Source: an uncultured Prevotella sp.
Lineage (GTDB): Bacteria; Bacteroidota; Bacteroidia; Bacteroidales; Bacteroidaceae
Reading direction: 5' to 3'
NCBI GenBank assembly: GCA_900546575.1
Contig: URDM01000014.1
Location: 1-46,402, forward strand
Length of the DNA: 46,402 nucleotides
Positions 1 to 11,773 of the stretch are shown here, one piece after another. The stretch's first letter is position 1, and the number at the start of each line of letters is the position of its first letter. The position numbers and the translations under genes were made by a program. Below the pieces are notes generated by a model, which saw nothing but the letters and a program-made list of their open reading frames with translations, was not told the DNA's origin and searched no databases.

Positions 1-647
1 AAGCAGGGAAGGCATACACACTGAAAGAGGCTTCAGAGCTGGTAAAGGAAATCACCACTACCAAGTTCGACGCTTCTCTCGATATTGATGTACGCTTGGG
101 CGTTGACCCGCGTAAGGCTAACCAGATGGTTCGTGGCGTGGTTTCTCTGCCCGCCGGTACTGGTAAGGTTACACGCGTGCTCGCACTCTGTACTCCTGAT
201 CAGGAAGCTGCCGCTAAAGAGGCAGGTGCCGACTACGTTGGTCTCGATGAGTATATCGAGAAGATCAAGGGCGGCTGGACAGATGTTGACGTAATCATCA
301 CAATGCCTTCTTGCATGGGCAAAATCGGTCCTATCGGCCGTATCCTCGGTCCGCGTGGATTGATGCCTAACCCTAAGAGCGGCACTGTAACTATGGACGT
401 TGCTAAGGCAGTTAAGGAAGTAAAGCAGGGTAAGATTGACTTTAAGGTTGATAAGGCTGGTATCGTCCACACATCAATCGGTAAGGTTAGCTTCACTCCG
501 GAGCAGATCTATCAGAATGCTAAGGAGTTCATTGCTACCATTATCAAGCTCAAGCCTGCTGCTGCTAAAGGTACATACATCAAGAGTATTTTTATTTCGA
601 GCACTATGAGTAAGGGTATCAAGGTTGATCCTAAATCAGTTGAGTAA
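1..647 (+). CDS. rplA: 50S ribosomal protein L1 (5' end outside window)
   Basis: L1 binds 23S rRNA at the mobile stalk of the large subunit and in many bacteria also represses its own operon. The reading frame is open from base 3 and gives about 214 residues to the stop at 645-647. The family is about 230 residues long, so roughly 18 N-terminal residues lie upstream of the window. The core around VRLGVDPRKANQMVRG and the segment GRILGPRGLMPNPKSGTV are typical of L1. It is followed 18 bases later by rplJ on the same strand, the usual ribosomal protein order. The internal TTG at 96 is not the true start, because clear L1 sequence precedes it. Confidence 0.97.
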   Translation, partial: AGKAYTLKEASELVKEITTTKFDASLDIDVRLGVDPRKANQMVRGVVSLPAGTGKVTRVLALCTPDQEAAAKEAGADYVGLDEYIEKIKGGWTDVDVIITMPSCMGKIGPIGRILGPRGLMPNPKSGTVTMDVAKAVKEVKQGKIDFKVDKAGIVHTSIGKVSFTPEQIYQNAKEFIATIIKLKPAAAKGTYIKSIFISSTMSKGIKVDPKSVE

Positions 648-665
648 CTCTAAAAGTTTTGTAAA

Positions 666-1181
666 ATGAAGAAAGAAGTAAAAGATACTATTATTGCTGA
701 GCTCGGCGCGAAGTTGAAGGAATATTCTCACTTCTACCTCGTTGACCTCGCAGGTCTCAACGCCGAGGCTACAAGCAATCTGCGTCGCAAGTGCTTCAAG
801 AGCGAGATCAAGATGATCGTCGTTAAGAACAGCCTCCTCCGTGAAGCTTTCCAGGCAAGCGACATAGATTTCGAGCCGATGTATGACTCACTTAAGGGTA
901 CTACAGCTGTTATGTTCTGCAACACAGCTAACGTTCCCGCTAAGCTGCTGAAGGAATACAAGAAAGAGGGCGTACCTGCACTCAAGGCTGCTTATGCTGA
1001 AGAGACAATCTTCGGTGCTGACCAGCTCGAGGCACTTGTAGCTCTCAAGAGTAAGAACGAGGTTATCGCAGATATCGTGGCATTGCTGCAGTCTCCTGCA
1101 AAGAACGTTGTTTCTGCTCTCCAGTCAGGCGCAAACACTATTCACGGTGTGCTTAAGACTTTGGGCGAGCGTCCTGAATAA
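666..1181 (+). CDS. rplJ: 50S ribosomal protein L10
   Basis: This 171-residue protein matches L10, the stalk base that anchors L7/L12 dimers to the ribosome and binds 23S rRNA near the GTPase centre. The N-terminal half carries the usual L10 pattern (HFYLVDLAGLNAEATSNLRR, then a basic stretch and KNSLLREAF). The C-terminal part is the alanine-rich helix that receives L7/L12. It lies between rplA and rplL and is surely co-transcribed with them. In other bacteria the L10-L12 complex represses translation from its own leader; no such leader is visible in the 18 bases before this gene. Confidence 0.97.
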   Translation: MKKEVKDTIIAELGAKLKEYSHFYLVDLAGLNAEATSNLRRKCFKSEIKMIVVKNSLLREAFQASDIDFEPMYDSLKGTTAVMFCNTANVPAKLLKEYKKEGVPALKAAYAEETIFGADQLEALVALKSKNEVIADIVALLQSPAKNVVSALQSGANTIHGVLKTLGERPE

Positions 1182-1237
1182 AACATCTCCAAGTCACAAA
1201 ACATTAATATTAAAAACAATTAAAATTTAAGAATAAA

Positions 1238-1612
1238 ATGGCAGATATCAAAGCTATTGCTGAAGAGTTGGTAAATCTCACAGTAAAGGAAGTAAATGAG
1301 TTGGCAACAGTCCTCAAGGAAGAGTACGGCATCGAGCCTGCTGCAGCTGCTGTAGCTGTAGCTGCTGGTCCTGCTGCTGCAGGTGAGGCTGCTGAGGAGA
1401 AGACATCTTTCGATGTTATCCTCGCTGAAGTAGGTGGTGCAAAGCTCCAGGTAGTAAAGGCAGTTAAGGAAGCTTGCGGTCTTGGCTTGAAGGAAGCTAA
1501 GGATCTCGTAGACGCTGTTCCTGCTAAGATCAAGGAAGGTCTCTCTAAGGACGAGGCTGAGAACTTGAAGAAGGCTATCGAGGAAGCTGGTGCTAAGGTA
1601 GAGCTCAAGTAA
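1238..1612 (+). CDS. rplL: 50S ribosomal protein L7/L12
   Basis: A 124-residue acidic, alanine-rich protein with the L7/L12 layout: an N-terminal dimerisation helix, a flexible Ala/Gly hinge at about residues 38-52, and a C-terminal factor-binding domain with the hallmark GLGLKEAKDLVDAVP. It recruits elongation factors to the ribosome. The 56 bases before the ATG are very AT-rich and have no Shine-Dalgarno site, as is common in Bacteroidetes. The next gene is rpoB after a 181-base leader that holds an attenuator-like structure. Confidence 0.97.
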   Translation: MADIKAIAEELVNLTVKEVNELATVLKEEYGIEPAAAAVAVAAGPAAAGEAAEEKTSFDVILAEVGGAKLQVVKAVKEACGLGLKEAKDLVDAVPAKIKEGLSKDEAENLKKAIEEAGAKVELK

Positions 1613-1620
1613 TTTTAACA

Positions 1621-1688
1621 TTACGTTGACAACCAGAACGGATGGTTGCTGAGTACGTAATGCGTACGGACAATAAAGCGGCAACCAT
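1621..1688 (+). promoter_or_regulatory. rplL-rpoB spacer with competing hairpins
   Basis: Two stems share the same bases and cannot form together. In the first, TTACGT (1621-1626) pairs with ACGTAA (1655-1660) and AACCA (1631-1635) with TGGTT (1643-1647). In the second, ATGGTTGC (1642-1649) pairs with GCAACCAT (1681-1688) around an inner hairpin GTACG/CGTAC (1653-1667). They sit just before a terminator-like stem. This is the layout of an attenuator that would set the ratio of ribosomal protein to RNA polymerase mRNA; the switch itself is inferred. Confidence 0.5.
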
Positions 1689-1706
1689 ACGTTTCAAAAA
1701 TTTTAT

Positions 1707-1746
1707 ACGGTTAGGATCTTCCAAGTAGGCGGGTCCTAACCTTTTT
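1707..1746 (+). terminator. Terminator/attenuator stem before rpoB
   Basis: GGTTAGGA (1709-1716) pairs perfectly with TCCTAACC (1734-1741), extendable inward by a G-T and a C-G pair, and is followed by TTTTT (1742-1746). It lies inside the operon, 48 bases before the rpoB start, so it probably ends only part of the transcripts. Confidence 0.75.
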
Positions 1747-1793
1747 GTGTCTTTTCACATACATTGATTTTTATCACCCTATAATAACTTCTG

Positions 1794-5606
<3,813 letters not shown>

Positions 5607-5634
5607 TCCCGACATCCCAAAACTATAGAAATAT

Positions 5635-8600
5635 ATGGCTTTCAAGAAAGATATAAAAGTTAAGAATAATTTCACGAAGATTACCATCGGACTTGCCTCT
5701 CCCGAGGAAATCCTGGAAAATTCGTATGGCGAGGTGACAAAGCCTGAGACCATCAACTACCGTACTTACAAGCCAGAGCGCGACGGCTTGTTCTGCGAGC
5801 GCATCTTCGGTCCGACACGTGATTACGAGTGTGCCTGCGGCAAGTACAAGCGTATCCGTTACAAGGGTATCGTCTGCGACCGATGCGGTGTTGAGGTTAC
5901 TGAGAAGAAGGTACGTCGTGAGCGCAGCGGACACATCGAACTGGTAGTGCCCGTTGCCCACATCTGGTACTTCCGTTCTCTGCCTAACAAGATTGGCTAC
6001 CTCCTCGGAATGCCTACCAAGAAGCTCGACCAGGTTATCTACTACGAGAAGTATGTAGTAATCCAGCCGGGTATCCTTGAGGGACGTACCGATTCAGAGG
6101 GTGAGGAACTCAACGGTTCACACAAGATGGACCTCCTCTCTGAAGACGAGTACATGGACATCCTCGACACCAAGGTATCGCCCAACAACGACGACCTTGA
6201 CGACAGCGATCCCAACAAGTTCATCGCCAAGATGGGTGCAGAGGCTGTGTACGACCTTCTTGCAGGTCTCGACCTCGACTCGCTTTCTTACGAGCTCCGC
6301 GACCGTGCCAACAACGACTCTTCGCAGCAGCGTAAGACCGAGGCTTTGAAGCGCCTTCAGGTAGTAGAGGCTTTCCGTGGCTCTAAGGACGTTAACCGTC
6401 CTGAGTGGATGATCATGAAGATTATCCCCGTCACACCGCCTGAACTCCGTCCGCTCGTACCGCTGGACGGTGGCCGTTTCGCCACTTCCGACCTCAACGA
6501 CCTCTATCGTCGTGTCATCATACGTAACAACCGCTTGAAGCGACTTGTTGAAATCAAGGCTCCTGAGGTAATCCTCCGCAACGAGAAGCGTATGCTCCAG
6601 GAGGCTGTCGACAGCCTCTTTGACAACTCACGCAAGTCGAGTGCCGTTAAGAGCGATGCCAACCGTCCGTTGAAGTCACTCTCCGACTCGTTGAAGGGTA
6701 AGCAGGGACGTTTCCGTCAGAACCTCCTCGGTAAGCGTGTTGACTACTCAGCACGTTCGGTTATCGTCGTTGGTCCTGAGCTGAAGATGGGCGAGTGCGG
6801 TCTGCCTAAGCTTATGGCAGCCGAGCTTTACAAGCCGTTCATCATCCGCAAGCTCATCGAGCGCGGCATCGTGAAGACTGTAAAGAGCGCCAAGAAGATA
6901 GTTGACCGTCGCGAGCCGGTTATCTGGGACATCCTCGAGAACGTAATGAAGGGTCATCCTGTTATGCTCAACCGTGCTCCGACACTTCACCGTCTCGGTA
7001 TCCAGGCATTCCAGCCTAAGCTTATCGAGGGCAAGGCTATCCAGCTCCACCCGTTGGCATGTACTGCGTTCAACGCCGACTTCGACGGTGACCAGATGGC
7101 TGTTCACCTCCCGTTGAGCAACGAGGCTGTGCTTGAGGCACAGATCTTGATGCTCCAGAGTCACAATATCCTCAACCCGGCGAATGGTGCTCCTATCACA
7201 GTACCGTCGCAGGATATGGTGCTCGGACTCTACTATATCACCAAGATACGTCCGGGTGCAAAGGGCGAGGGCCTTACCTTCTATGGCGACGAGGAAGCTC
7301 TCATCGCAAACAACGAGGGCAAGTGTGACCTCCACGCTCAGATTAAGGTTATCGTAGACGATGTTGTAGACGGCAAGATGCAGAAGCGTATGGTCGAGAC
7401 ATCTGTAGGACGTGTCATCGTCAACCAGATTATCCCGAAGGAAGTAGGCTTCTTCAACGACGTCATTTCAAAGAAGACCCTGCGCGGACTCATCTCTGAC
7501 GTTATCAAGGCAGTAGGTATGGCACGTGCATGTGAGTTCCTCGATGGTATCAAGAACCTCGGTTACCGCATGGCATACGTTGCCGGTCTTTCGTTCAACC
7601 TTGACGACATCATCATTCCGCCAGAAAAGAAGGAAATCGTGGAGCGCGGTCATGAAGAGATCCGCAACATCCAGGACAACTATAACATGGGTTTCATCAC
7701 AGAAAACGAGCGTTACAACCAGGTTATCGATACCTGGACCCACGTCAACAACGACCTCGCAAGCATCCTTATGAAGGAAATGACCGAGGCCGACCAGGGA
7801 TTCAACGCCGTATTCATGATGCTCGACTCTGGAGCCCGTGGTTCTAAGGACCAGATCAAGCAGCTTTCTGGTATGCGTGGTCTTATGGCCAAGCCTATGA
7901 AAGCAGGTGCTGAGGGACATCAGATTATCGAGAACCCGATTATCTCTAACTTCAAGGAGGGTATGTCGGTGCTCGAGTACTTCATCGCTTCGCACGGTGC
8001 CCGTAAGGGTCTTGCCGATACCGCTATGAAGACAGCCGACGCCGGTTACCTTACACGTCGTCTTGTAGACGTATCGCACGACGTAATCATCTCTGAGGAG
8101 GACTGTGGTACGCTGCGCGGACTTGTTTGCACAGCACTCAAGAACGGCGACGAGATCATCTCTTCACTCTCTGAGCGCATCCTCGGCCGTGTATCAGTAC
8201 ACGACGTTATACATCCTTCAACAGGCGAGGTGCTCGTACATGCCGGTGAGGAAATCACTGATCAGGTTGCCAAGGCCATCGAGAACTCTCCTATCGAGAG
8301 CGTCGAGATCCGTTCGGTACTCACCTGCGAGAGCAAGAAGGGAGTCTGCATGAAGTGTTACGGCCGCAACCTTGCCACACAGCGCATGGTACAGCTCGGC
8401 GAGGCTGTGGGCGTTATTGCAGCCCAGGCTATCGGTGAGCCGGGTACACAGCTTACACTTCGTACGTTCCACGCAGGTGGTGTGGCTGGTAACGCAGCCG
8501 CAAATGCATCTATCGTTGCGAAGAACGACTGCAAGATCCACTTCGAGGACCTTCGTATCGTTCCGTTCGTAGAGAACAACGGAGAGAAGGACATCAACTG

Positions 8601-9969
8601 CCAGATGGTAGTAAGCCGTCTGTCGGAGCTTCAGTTCATCGATCCGAACACAGATATCACACTCTCGACTGTGAATGTGCCTTACGGTTCTTCACTCTAC
8701 TTCAAGGAGGGCGACCTCGTGAAGAAGGGCGACCTCATCGCCAAGTGGGACCCGTTCAACGCTGTCATCGTTACAGAATATGCAGGTACGCTGCGCTTCA
8801 ACGATGTCATCGAGGGCATCACATTCCGTGCCGAGACCGACGAGGCAACAGGTCTTACCGAGAAGATCATCACCGACTCAAAGGACAAGTCGAAGGTTCC
8901 TACCTGCGACGTGCTCGACAAGAACGGCGAAATCATCGGTACCTACAACTTCCCGGTGGGTGGTCACGTAGTATGCGAGGACGGTCAGACCGTCAAGACC
9001 GGTACTACACTCGTCAAGATTCCACGTGCTGCAGGTTCAGCAGGCGACATCACCGGTGGTCTTCCACGTGTTACCGAGCTGTTCGAGGCCCGCAATCCGT
9101 CTAACCCTGCAGTCGTTTCAGAAATCGACGGTGAGGTTACAATGGGCAAAGTTAAGCGTGGCAACCGTGAGATCATCGTCACATCGAAGACTGGCGACCA
9201 GCGCAAGTATCTCGTATCTCTGTCTAAGCAGATCCTCGTTCAGGAGCACGACGCTGTGCGTGCAGGCACTCCGCTCTCTGACGGTATCATCACTCCGGGC
9301 GACATCCTCGCCATCAAGGGCCCCACAGCCGTACAGGAGTATATCGTTAATGAGGTTCAGGACGTTTACCGTCTGCAGGGTGTGAAGATCAACGACAAGC
9401 ACTTCGAGATTATCGTTCGCCAGATGATGCGCAAGGTTCAGATTGACGAGCCGGGCGATACAACATTCCTCGAGCAGGAGATGGTGGATAAGCTCGACTT
9501 CGCTGAGGAGAACGACCGTATCTGGGGCAAGAAGTATGTTGTTGACGCAGGCGACTCTGACGTGCTCAAGGTTGGACAGATTGTTTCTGCCCGCAAGTTG
9601 CGCGACGAGAACTCAAGCCTCAAGCGCCGTGACCTTCGTCTCGTTCAGGTGCGTGACACCGTTCCTGCTACATCTACACAGATACTCCAGGGTATCACAC
9701 GTGCAGCACTCCAGACCAAGAGCTTCATCTCGGCTGCTTCGTTCCAGGAGACAACCAAGGTGCTCAACGAGGCTGCTATCCGTGGTAAGGTAGACTATCT
9801 GGAGGGCATGAAGGAGAACGTTATCTCTGGTCACCTCATCCCGGCAGGTACAGGTCTTCGTCAGTGGGACAAGATAGTTGTAGGTTCTAAGGAGGATTAC
9901 GACCGCATGCAGGCCAACCGCCGAAATGTGACCGACTACTCTAAGGACGCCAACAAGTCAGAAGAATAA
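5635..9969 (+). CDS. rpoC: RNA polymerase beta' subunit
   Basis: A 1444-residue catalytic subunit. The N-terminal zinc site has Cys66, Cys68, Cys81 and Cys84. The Mg-binding active site NADFDGDQMAVH lies at about residues 480-491. A second zinc motif (CESKKGVCMKC) lies near residue 900, followed by the bridge and trigger regions (AAQAIGEPGTQLTLRTFH). The length matches Bacteroidales beta' subunits. It is the last gene of the operon: a 14-bp terminator hairpin begins 18 bases after the stop. Confidence 0.99.
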   Translation: MAFKKDIKVKNNFTKITIGLASPEEILENSYGEVTKPETINYRTYKPERDGLFCERIFGPTRDYECACGKYKRIRYKGIVCDRCGVEVTEKKVRRERSGHIELVVPVAHIWYFRSLPNKIGYLLGMPTKKLDQVIYYEKYVVIQPGILEGRTDSEGEELNGSHKMDLLSEDEYMDILDTKVSPNNDDLDDSDPNKFIAKMGAEAVYDLLAGLDLDSLSYELRDRANNDSSQQRKTEALKRLQVVEAFRGSKDVNRPEWMIMKIIPVTPPELRPLVPLDGGRFATSDLNDLYRRVIIRNNRLKRLVEIKAPEVILRNEKRMLQEAVDSLFDNSRKSSAVKSDANRPLKSLSDSLKGKQGRFRQNLLGKRVDYSARSVIVVGPELKMGECGLPKLMAAELYKPFIIRKLIERGIVKTVKSAKKIVDRREPVIWDILENVMKGHPVMLNRAPTLHRLGIQAFQPKLIEGKAIQLHPLACTAFNADFDGDQMAVHLPLSNEAVLEAQILMLQSHNILNPANGAPITVPSQDMVLGLYYITKIRPGAKGEGLTFYGDEEALIANNEGKCDLHAQIKVIVDDVVDGKMQKRMVETSVGRVIVNQIIPKEVGFFNDVISKKTLRGLISDVIKAVGMARACEFLDGIKNLGYRMAYVAGLSFNLDDIIIPPEKKEIVERGHEEIRNIQDNYNMGFITENERYNQVIDTWTHVNNDLASILMKEMTEADQGFNAVFMMLDSGARGSKDQIKQLSGMRGLMAKPMKAGAEGHQIIENPIISNFKEGMSVLEYFIASHGARKGLADTAMKTADAGYLTRRLVDVSHDVIISEEDCGTLRGLVCTALKNGDEIISSLSERILGRVSVHDVIHPSTGEVLVHAGEEITDQVAKAIENSPIESVEIRSVLTCESKKGVCMKCYGRNLATQRMVQLGEAVGVIAAQAIGEPGTQLTLRTFHAGGVAGNAAANASIVAKNDCKIHFEDLRIVPFVENNGEKDINCQMVVSRLSELQFIDPNTDITLSTVNVPYGSSLYFKEGDLVKKGDLIAKWDPFNAVIVTEYAGTLRFNDVIEGITFRAETDEATGLTEKIITDSKDKSKVPTCDVLDKNGEIIGTYNFPVGGHVVCEDGQTVKTGTTLVKIPRAAGSAGDITGGLPRVTELFEARNPSNPAVVSEIDGEVTMGKVKRGNREIIVTSKTGDQRKYLVSLSKQILVQEHDAVRAGTPLSDGIITPGDILAIKGPTAVQEYIVNEVQDVYRLQGVKINDKHFEIIVRQMMRKVQIDEPGDTTFLEQEMVDKLDFAEENDRIWGKKYVVDAGDSDVLKVGQIVSARKLRDENSSLKRRDLRLVQVRDTVPATSTQILQGITRAALQTKSFISAASFQETTKVLNEAAIRGKVDYLEGMKENVISGHLIPAGTGLRQWDKIVVGSKEDYDRMQANRRNVTDYSKDANKSEE

Positions 9970-9986
9970 AAACTAATGATATGCAG

Positions 9987-10033
9987 AAACGCTGCAAGCA
10001 GACTCGCAAGGGTCATGCTTGCAGCGTTTTTTT
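9987..10033 (+). terminator. Rho-independent terminator of the rpoBC operon
   Basis: A perfect 14-bp stem (9987-10000 with 10016-10029), loop of 15 bases, and a run of seven T at 10027-10033. It ends the ribosomal protein / RNA polymerase operon. Confidence 0.95.
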
Positions 10034-10440
10034 GTGCCGTATGGGCTATGAGCTTATTGGGCTTTCAGCCCGTGTTGTTTGACTTTCGACTTTACCCTTC
10101 ACTCTATCAACAGTAAATGAAGGCTGAGTGGAGAGCGTGTCAAAAGTCTAAGCAGCACGCCCCGAAGGGGCAGAAGCACATAGCCCAGGGCAACGCCCTG
10201 AGGTAAAAAGCCACCAAAAACAATGCGCCCTGTAAGGGCAAAAGCGTTAATTATCAATGCTTTTGCCCTTACAGGGCGTTTTGCTATTTTCAATCCGTAC
10301 ACCCAAGGCGCTGCCTTGGGCTATGTGCTTATTGGGCTTTCAGCCCGTATAATTGAGTTTTGACTCACCCTCCTCCTACATTTGTTGCTTTCAGCCCGTG
10401 TTGTTTGACTTTTAATCCTCCTTCTACAATATGCAATGCT
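10034..10440. repeat. Composite palindromic repeat block, copy 1
   Basis: No gene is visible here. The block holds GGGCTTTCAGCCC at 10059-10071 and 10334-10346 with a partial copy at 10388-10412, a GCCCCGAAGGGGC palindrome near 10159, and a segment reading from catagcccagggc through gccctgaggtaaaaa near 10180-10210. It also has a perfect 20-bp inverted repeat (10226-10245 with 10259-10278) built on CGCCCTGTAAGGGC. The same parts in the same order and orientation, starting with gtgtcaaaagtc (10138), recur at 46260-46402. Short open frames across it are artefacts of the repeats. Confidence 0.85.
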
Positions 10441-10468
10441 AATTCTTCAAAGCGTTCAACACTCAAAA

Positions 10469-10578
10469 AAAAGGAGTCCTTTTGCTTTCCAAAACGAGTC
10501 CTTTTGCCCTCCAAAACGAGCCCTTTTACAACGCAAAAGGACCCCTTTCGTAGAGCGAAAGGAGTCCTTTTGAAATTA
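10469..10578. repeat. Five-unit 22-nt palindromic array, copy 1
   Basis: Five units of exactly 22 bases start at 10469, 10491, 10513, 10535 and 10557. Each opens with a 15-nt palindrome close to AAAAGGAGTCCTTTT, followed by about 7 variable bases that tend to begin GC and end in C. A second array with the same period and consensus lies at 46110-46219. Here it lies in the convergent space between rpoC and the PAP2 gene. Confidence 0.9.
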
Positions 10579-10604
10579 TGCCGTTATAGCATTGGCAATA
10601 CATA

Positions 10605-10652
10605 TTAATAAAATATATGGTTCATCCTTGATTTAGAGTGACAGGATGAGCC
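10605..10652 (-). terminator. Probable terminator of the PAP2 gene
   Basis: On the minus strand, GGCTCATCCT (10652-10643) pairs with AGGATGAACC (10628-10619) with one mismatch, then an AU-rich tract ATATATTTTATT follows. It begins 13 bases after the PAP2 stop codon. Confidence 0.6.
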
Positions 10653-10664
10653 GCATTTGCACCT

Positions 10665-11621
10665 TTACAAGCGTCGTGTCGACATCATGAGTGCTGCGTA
10701 GAGCAGAGCGCCCGATGCCAATCCTGCCAGCGCATCCACCACGTAGTGAGCCTGGATGTACACCGTCGACATGCACAGCAGCACGTAGAAGGGCAGCAGG
10801 CAGTACACCAGACGGCGCTGACCCGTATGGCATGCCAGCAACATACACACAGTTGAGATGCCGACGTGTGATGACGGGAATGCCGCCGTAGGCCGTTCGC
10901 CAGCCGCCTTGGCATTCTCCACCAGTCCGTAGAAGAATCCGTCGGTGTAGCCTGGAGTGGTGAGACACTCCTGATGGGTGTTGAAGTAGGTGCCGAGCTG
11001 CGGGAATATGCCCGATGCGATGTTGTCTACGCCCACTGCCTTATAATAGAATGTAGGTCCGACGACGGGCACGAATATGAAGATGATGTAGTAGATGAAG
11101 AACGACGCCATCACTACGAAGGCGGCACGCTGGAACTCGTTGTAGCGTCGGGCGAAATAGAACAGCACCACCAGTGCAATCATCGGATAGTAGCTGGCGT
11201 AGCCCATGCTCATCAGTTCGCTTATGACGGGCCACGAGAATTTCTCGGCGAAGTAGAGCGCAGGCTGACATCCGAACATCGACTGTTCCCACGAGCAGAA
11301 CACATGGTCGAGATTGTTGAACATGCGGTTCAATTCGTAGGTGTCGGGATACCACCATGCCAGCAGCGACATTTGCGCCACGACACGCACCAGTTGCGTC
11401 AGTCGGCACGGTATGAGCCGGTAGACCAGCCACAGCGCTACGGTCATAGCCACCACGCGCACACGTCCCCATATCATAGAGTCGGGGTTTTGCAGATTGG
11501 TATAAGTGAATAGAGCCACCAGTAGTGTGAACACAGTGTAGCCCAGAACGAGCCATTCCAGAGCCAGCAGTCCGCGTTTGGGCTTCTGCTCAATAGCGAA
11601 GAGTTGTTTTATGAAGTTCAT
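10665..11621 (-). CDS. PAP2-family integral membrane phosphatase / phosphotransferase
   Basis: This 318-residue protein has about six hydrophobic segments and two PAP2 superfamily motifs: FPSSH with Ser251/His252, and AHYVVDALAG with His292 and Asp296. Such enzymes remove or transfer phosphate on lipid substrates at the membrane face. The spacing and the long N-terminal membrane part resemble the Aur1/inositolphosphotransferase-like branch (PAP2_3), members of which act on sphingolipids or undecaprenyl-linked lipids. The substrate cannot be told from the sequence. It lies downstream of the epimerase on the same strand, but a terminator-like hairpin separates them. The ATG at 11621 is the only good start. 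Confidence 0.8.
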   Translation of the reverse strand: MNFIKQLFAIEQKPKRGLLALEWLVLGYTVFTLLVALFTYTNLQNPDSMIWGRVRVVAMTVALWLVYRLIPCRLTQLVRVVAQMSLLAWWYPDTYELNRMFNNLDHVFCSWEQSMFGCQPALYFAEKFSWPVISELMSMGYASYYPMIALVVLFYFARRYNEFQRAAFVVMASFFIYYIIFIFVPVVGPTFYYKAVGVDNIASGIFPQLGTYFNTHQECLTTPGYTDGFFYGLVENAKAAGERPTAAFPSSHVGISTVCMLLACHTGQRRLVYCLLPFYVLLCMSTVYIQAHYVVDALAGLASGALLYAALMMSTRRL

Positions 11622-11633
11622 CTATGTAAAATT

Positions 11634-11699
11634 GGAAAAACAACAAAGACAACGCTGCATATCTTTTTCTGAATGAAATTGTAGTGTTGTCTTTGTTGT
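11634..11699 (-). terminator. Terminator between epimerase and PAP2 genes
   Basis: A 19-bp stem (11699-11681 with 11658-11640, two G-U pairs) with a 22-base loop is followed on the minus strand by TTTTT. It lies after the epimerase and ends only 13 bases before the PAP2 start. PAP2 expression would therefore need read-through or a promoter inside this short gap. Confidence 0.75.
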
Positions 11700-11773
11700 C
11701 GGTTGTTGTTGAATATTGTCTTTTTACGGGTGTAGGCGCTTGGCTGCTGTCTTGCAGCCGGCAGTCAGCATTC

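Noticed and set aside
10469..10578. CRISPR array
   Set aside because: The repeats are short palindromes at a 22-base period with about 7 variable bases between them. No cas genes are present, and a CRISPR unit is about 60 bases.
10099..10608. Small open frames in the repeat block after rpoC
   Set aside because: They read through palindromic repeats and the 22-nt array. The peptide changes wherever the repeat occurs, so they are not genes.
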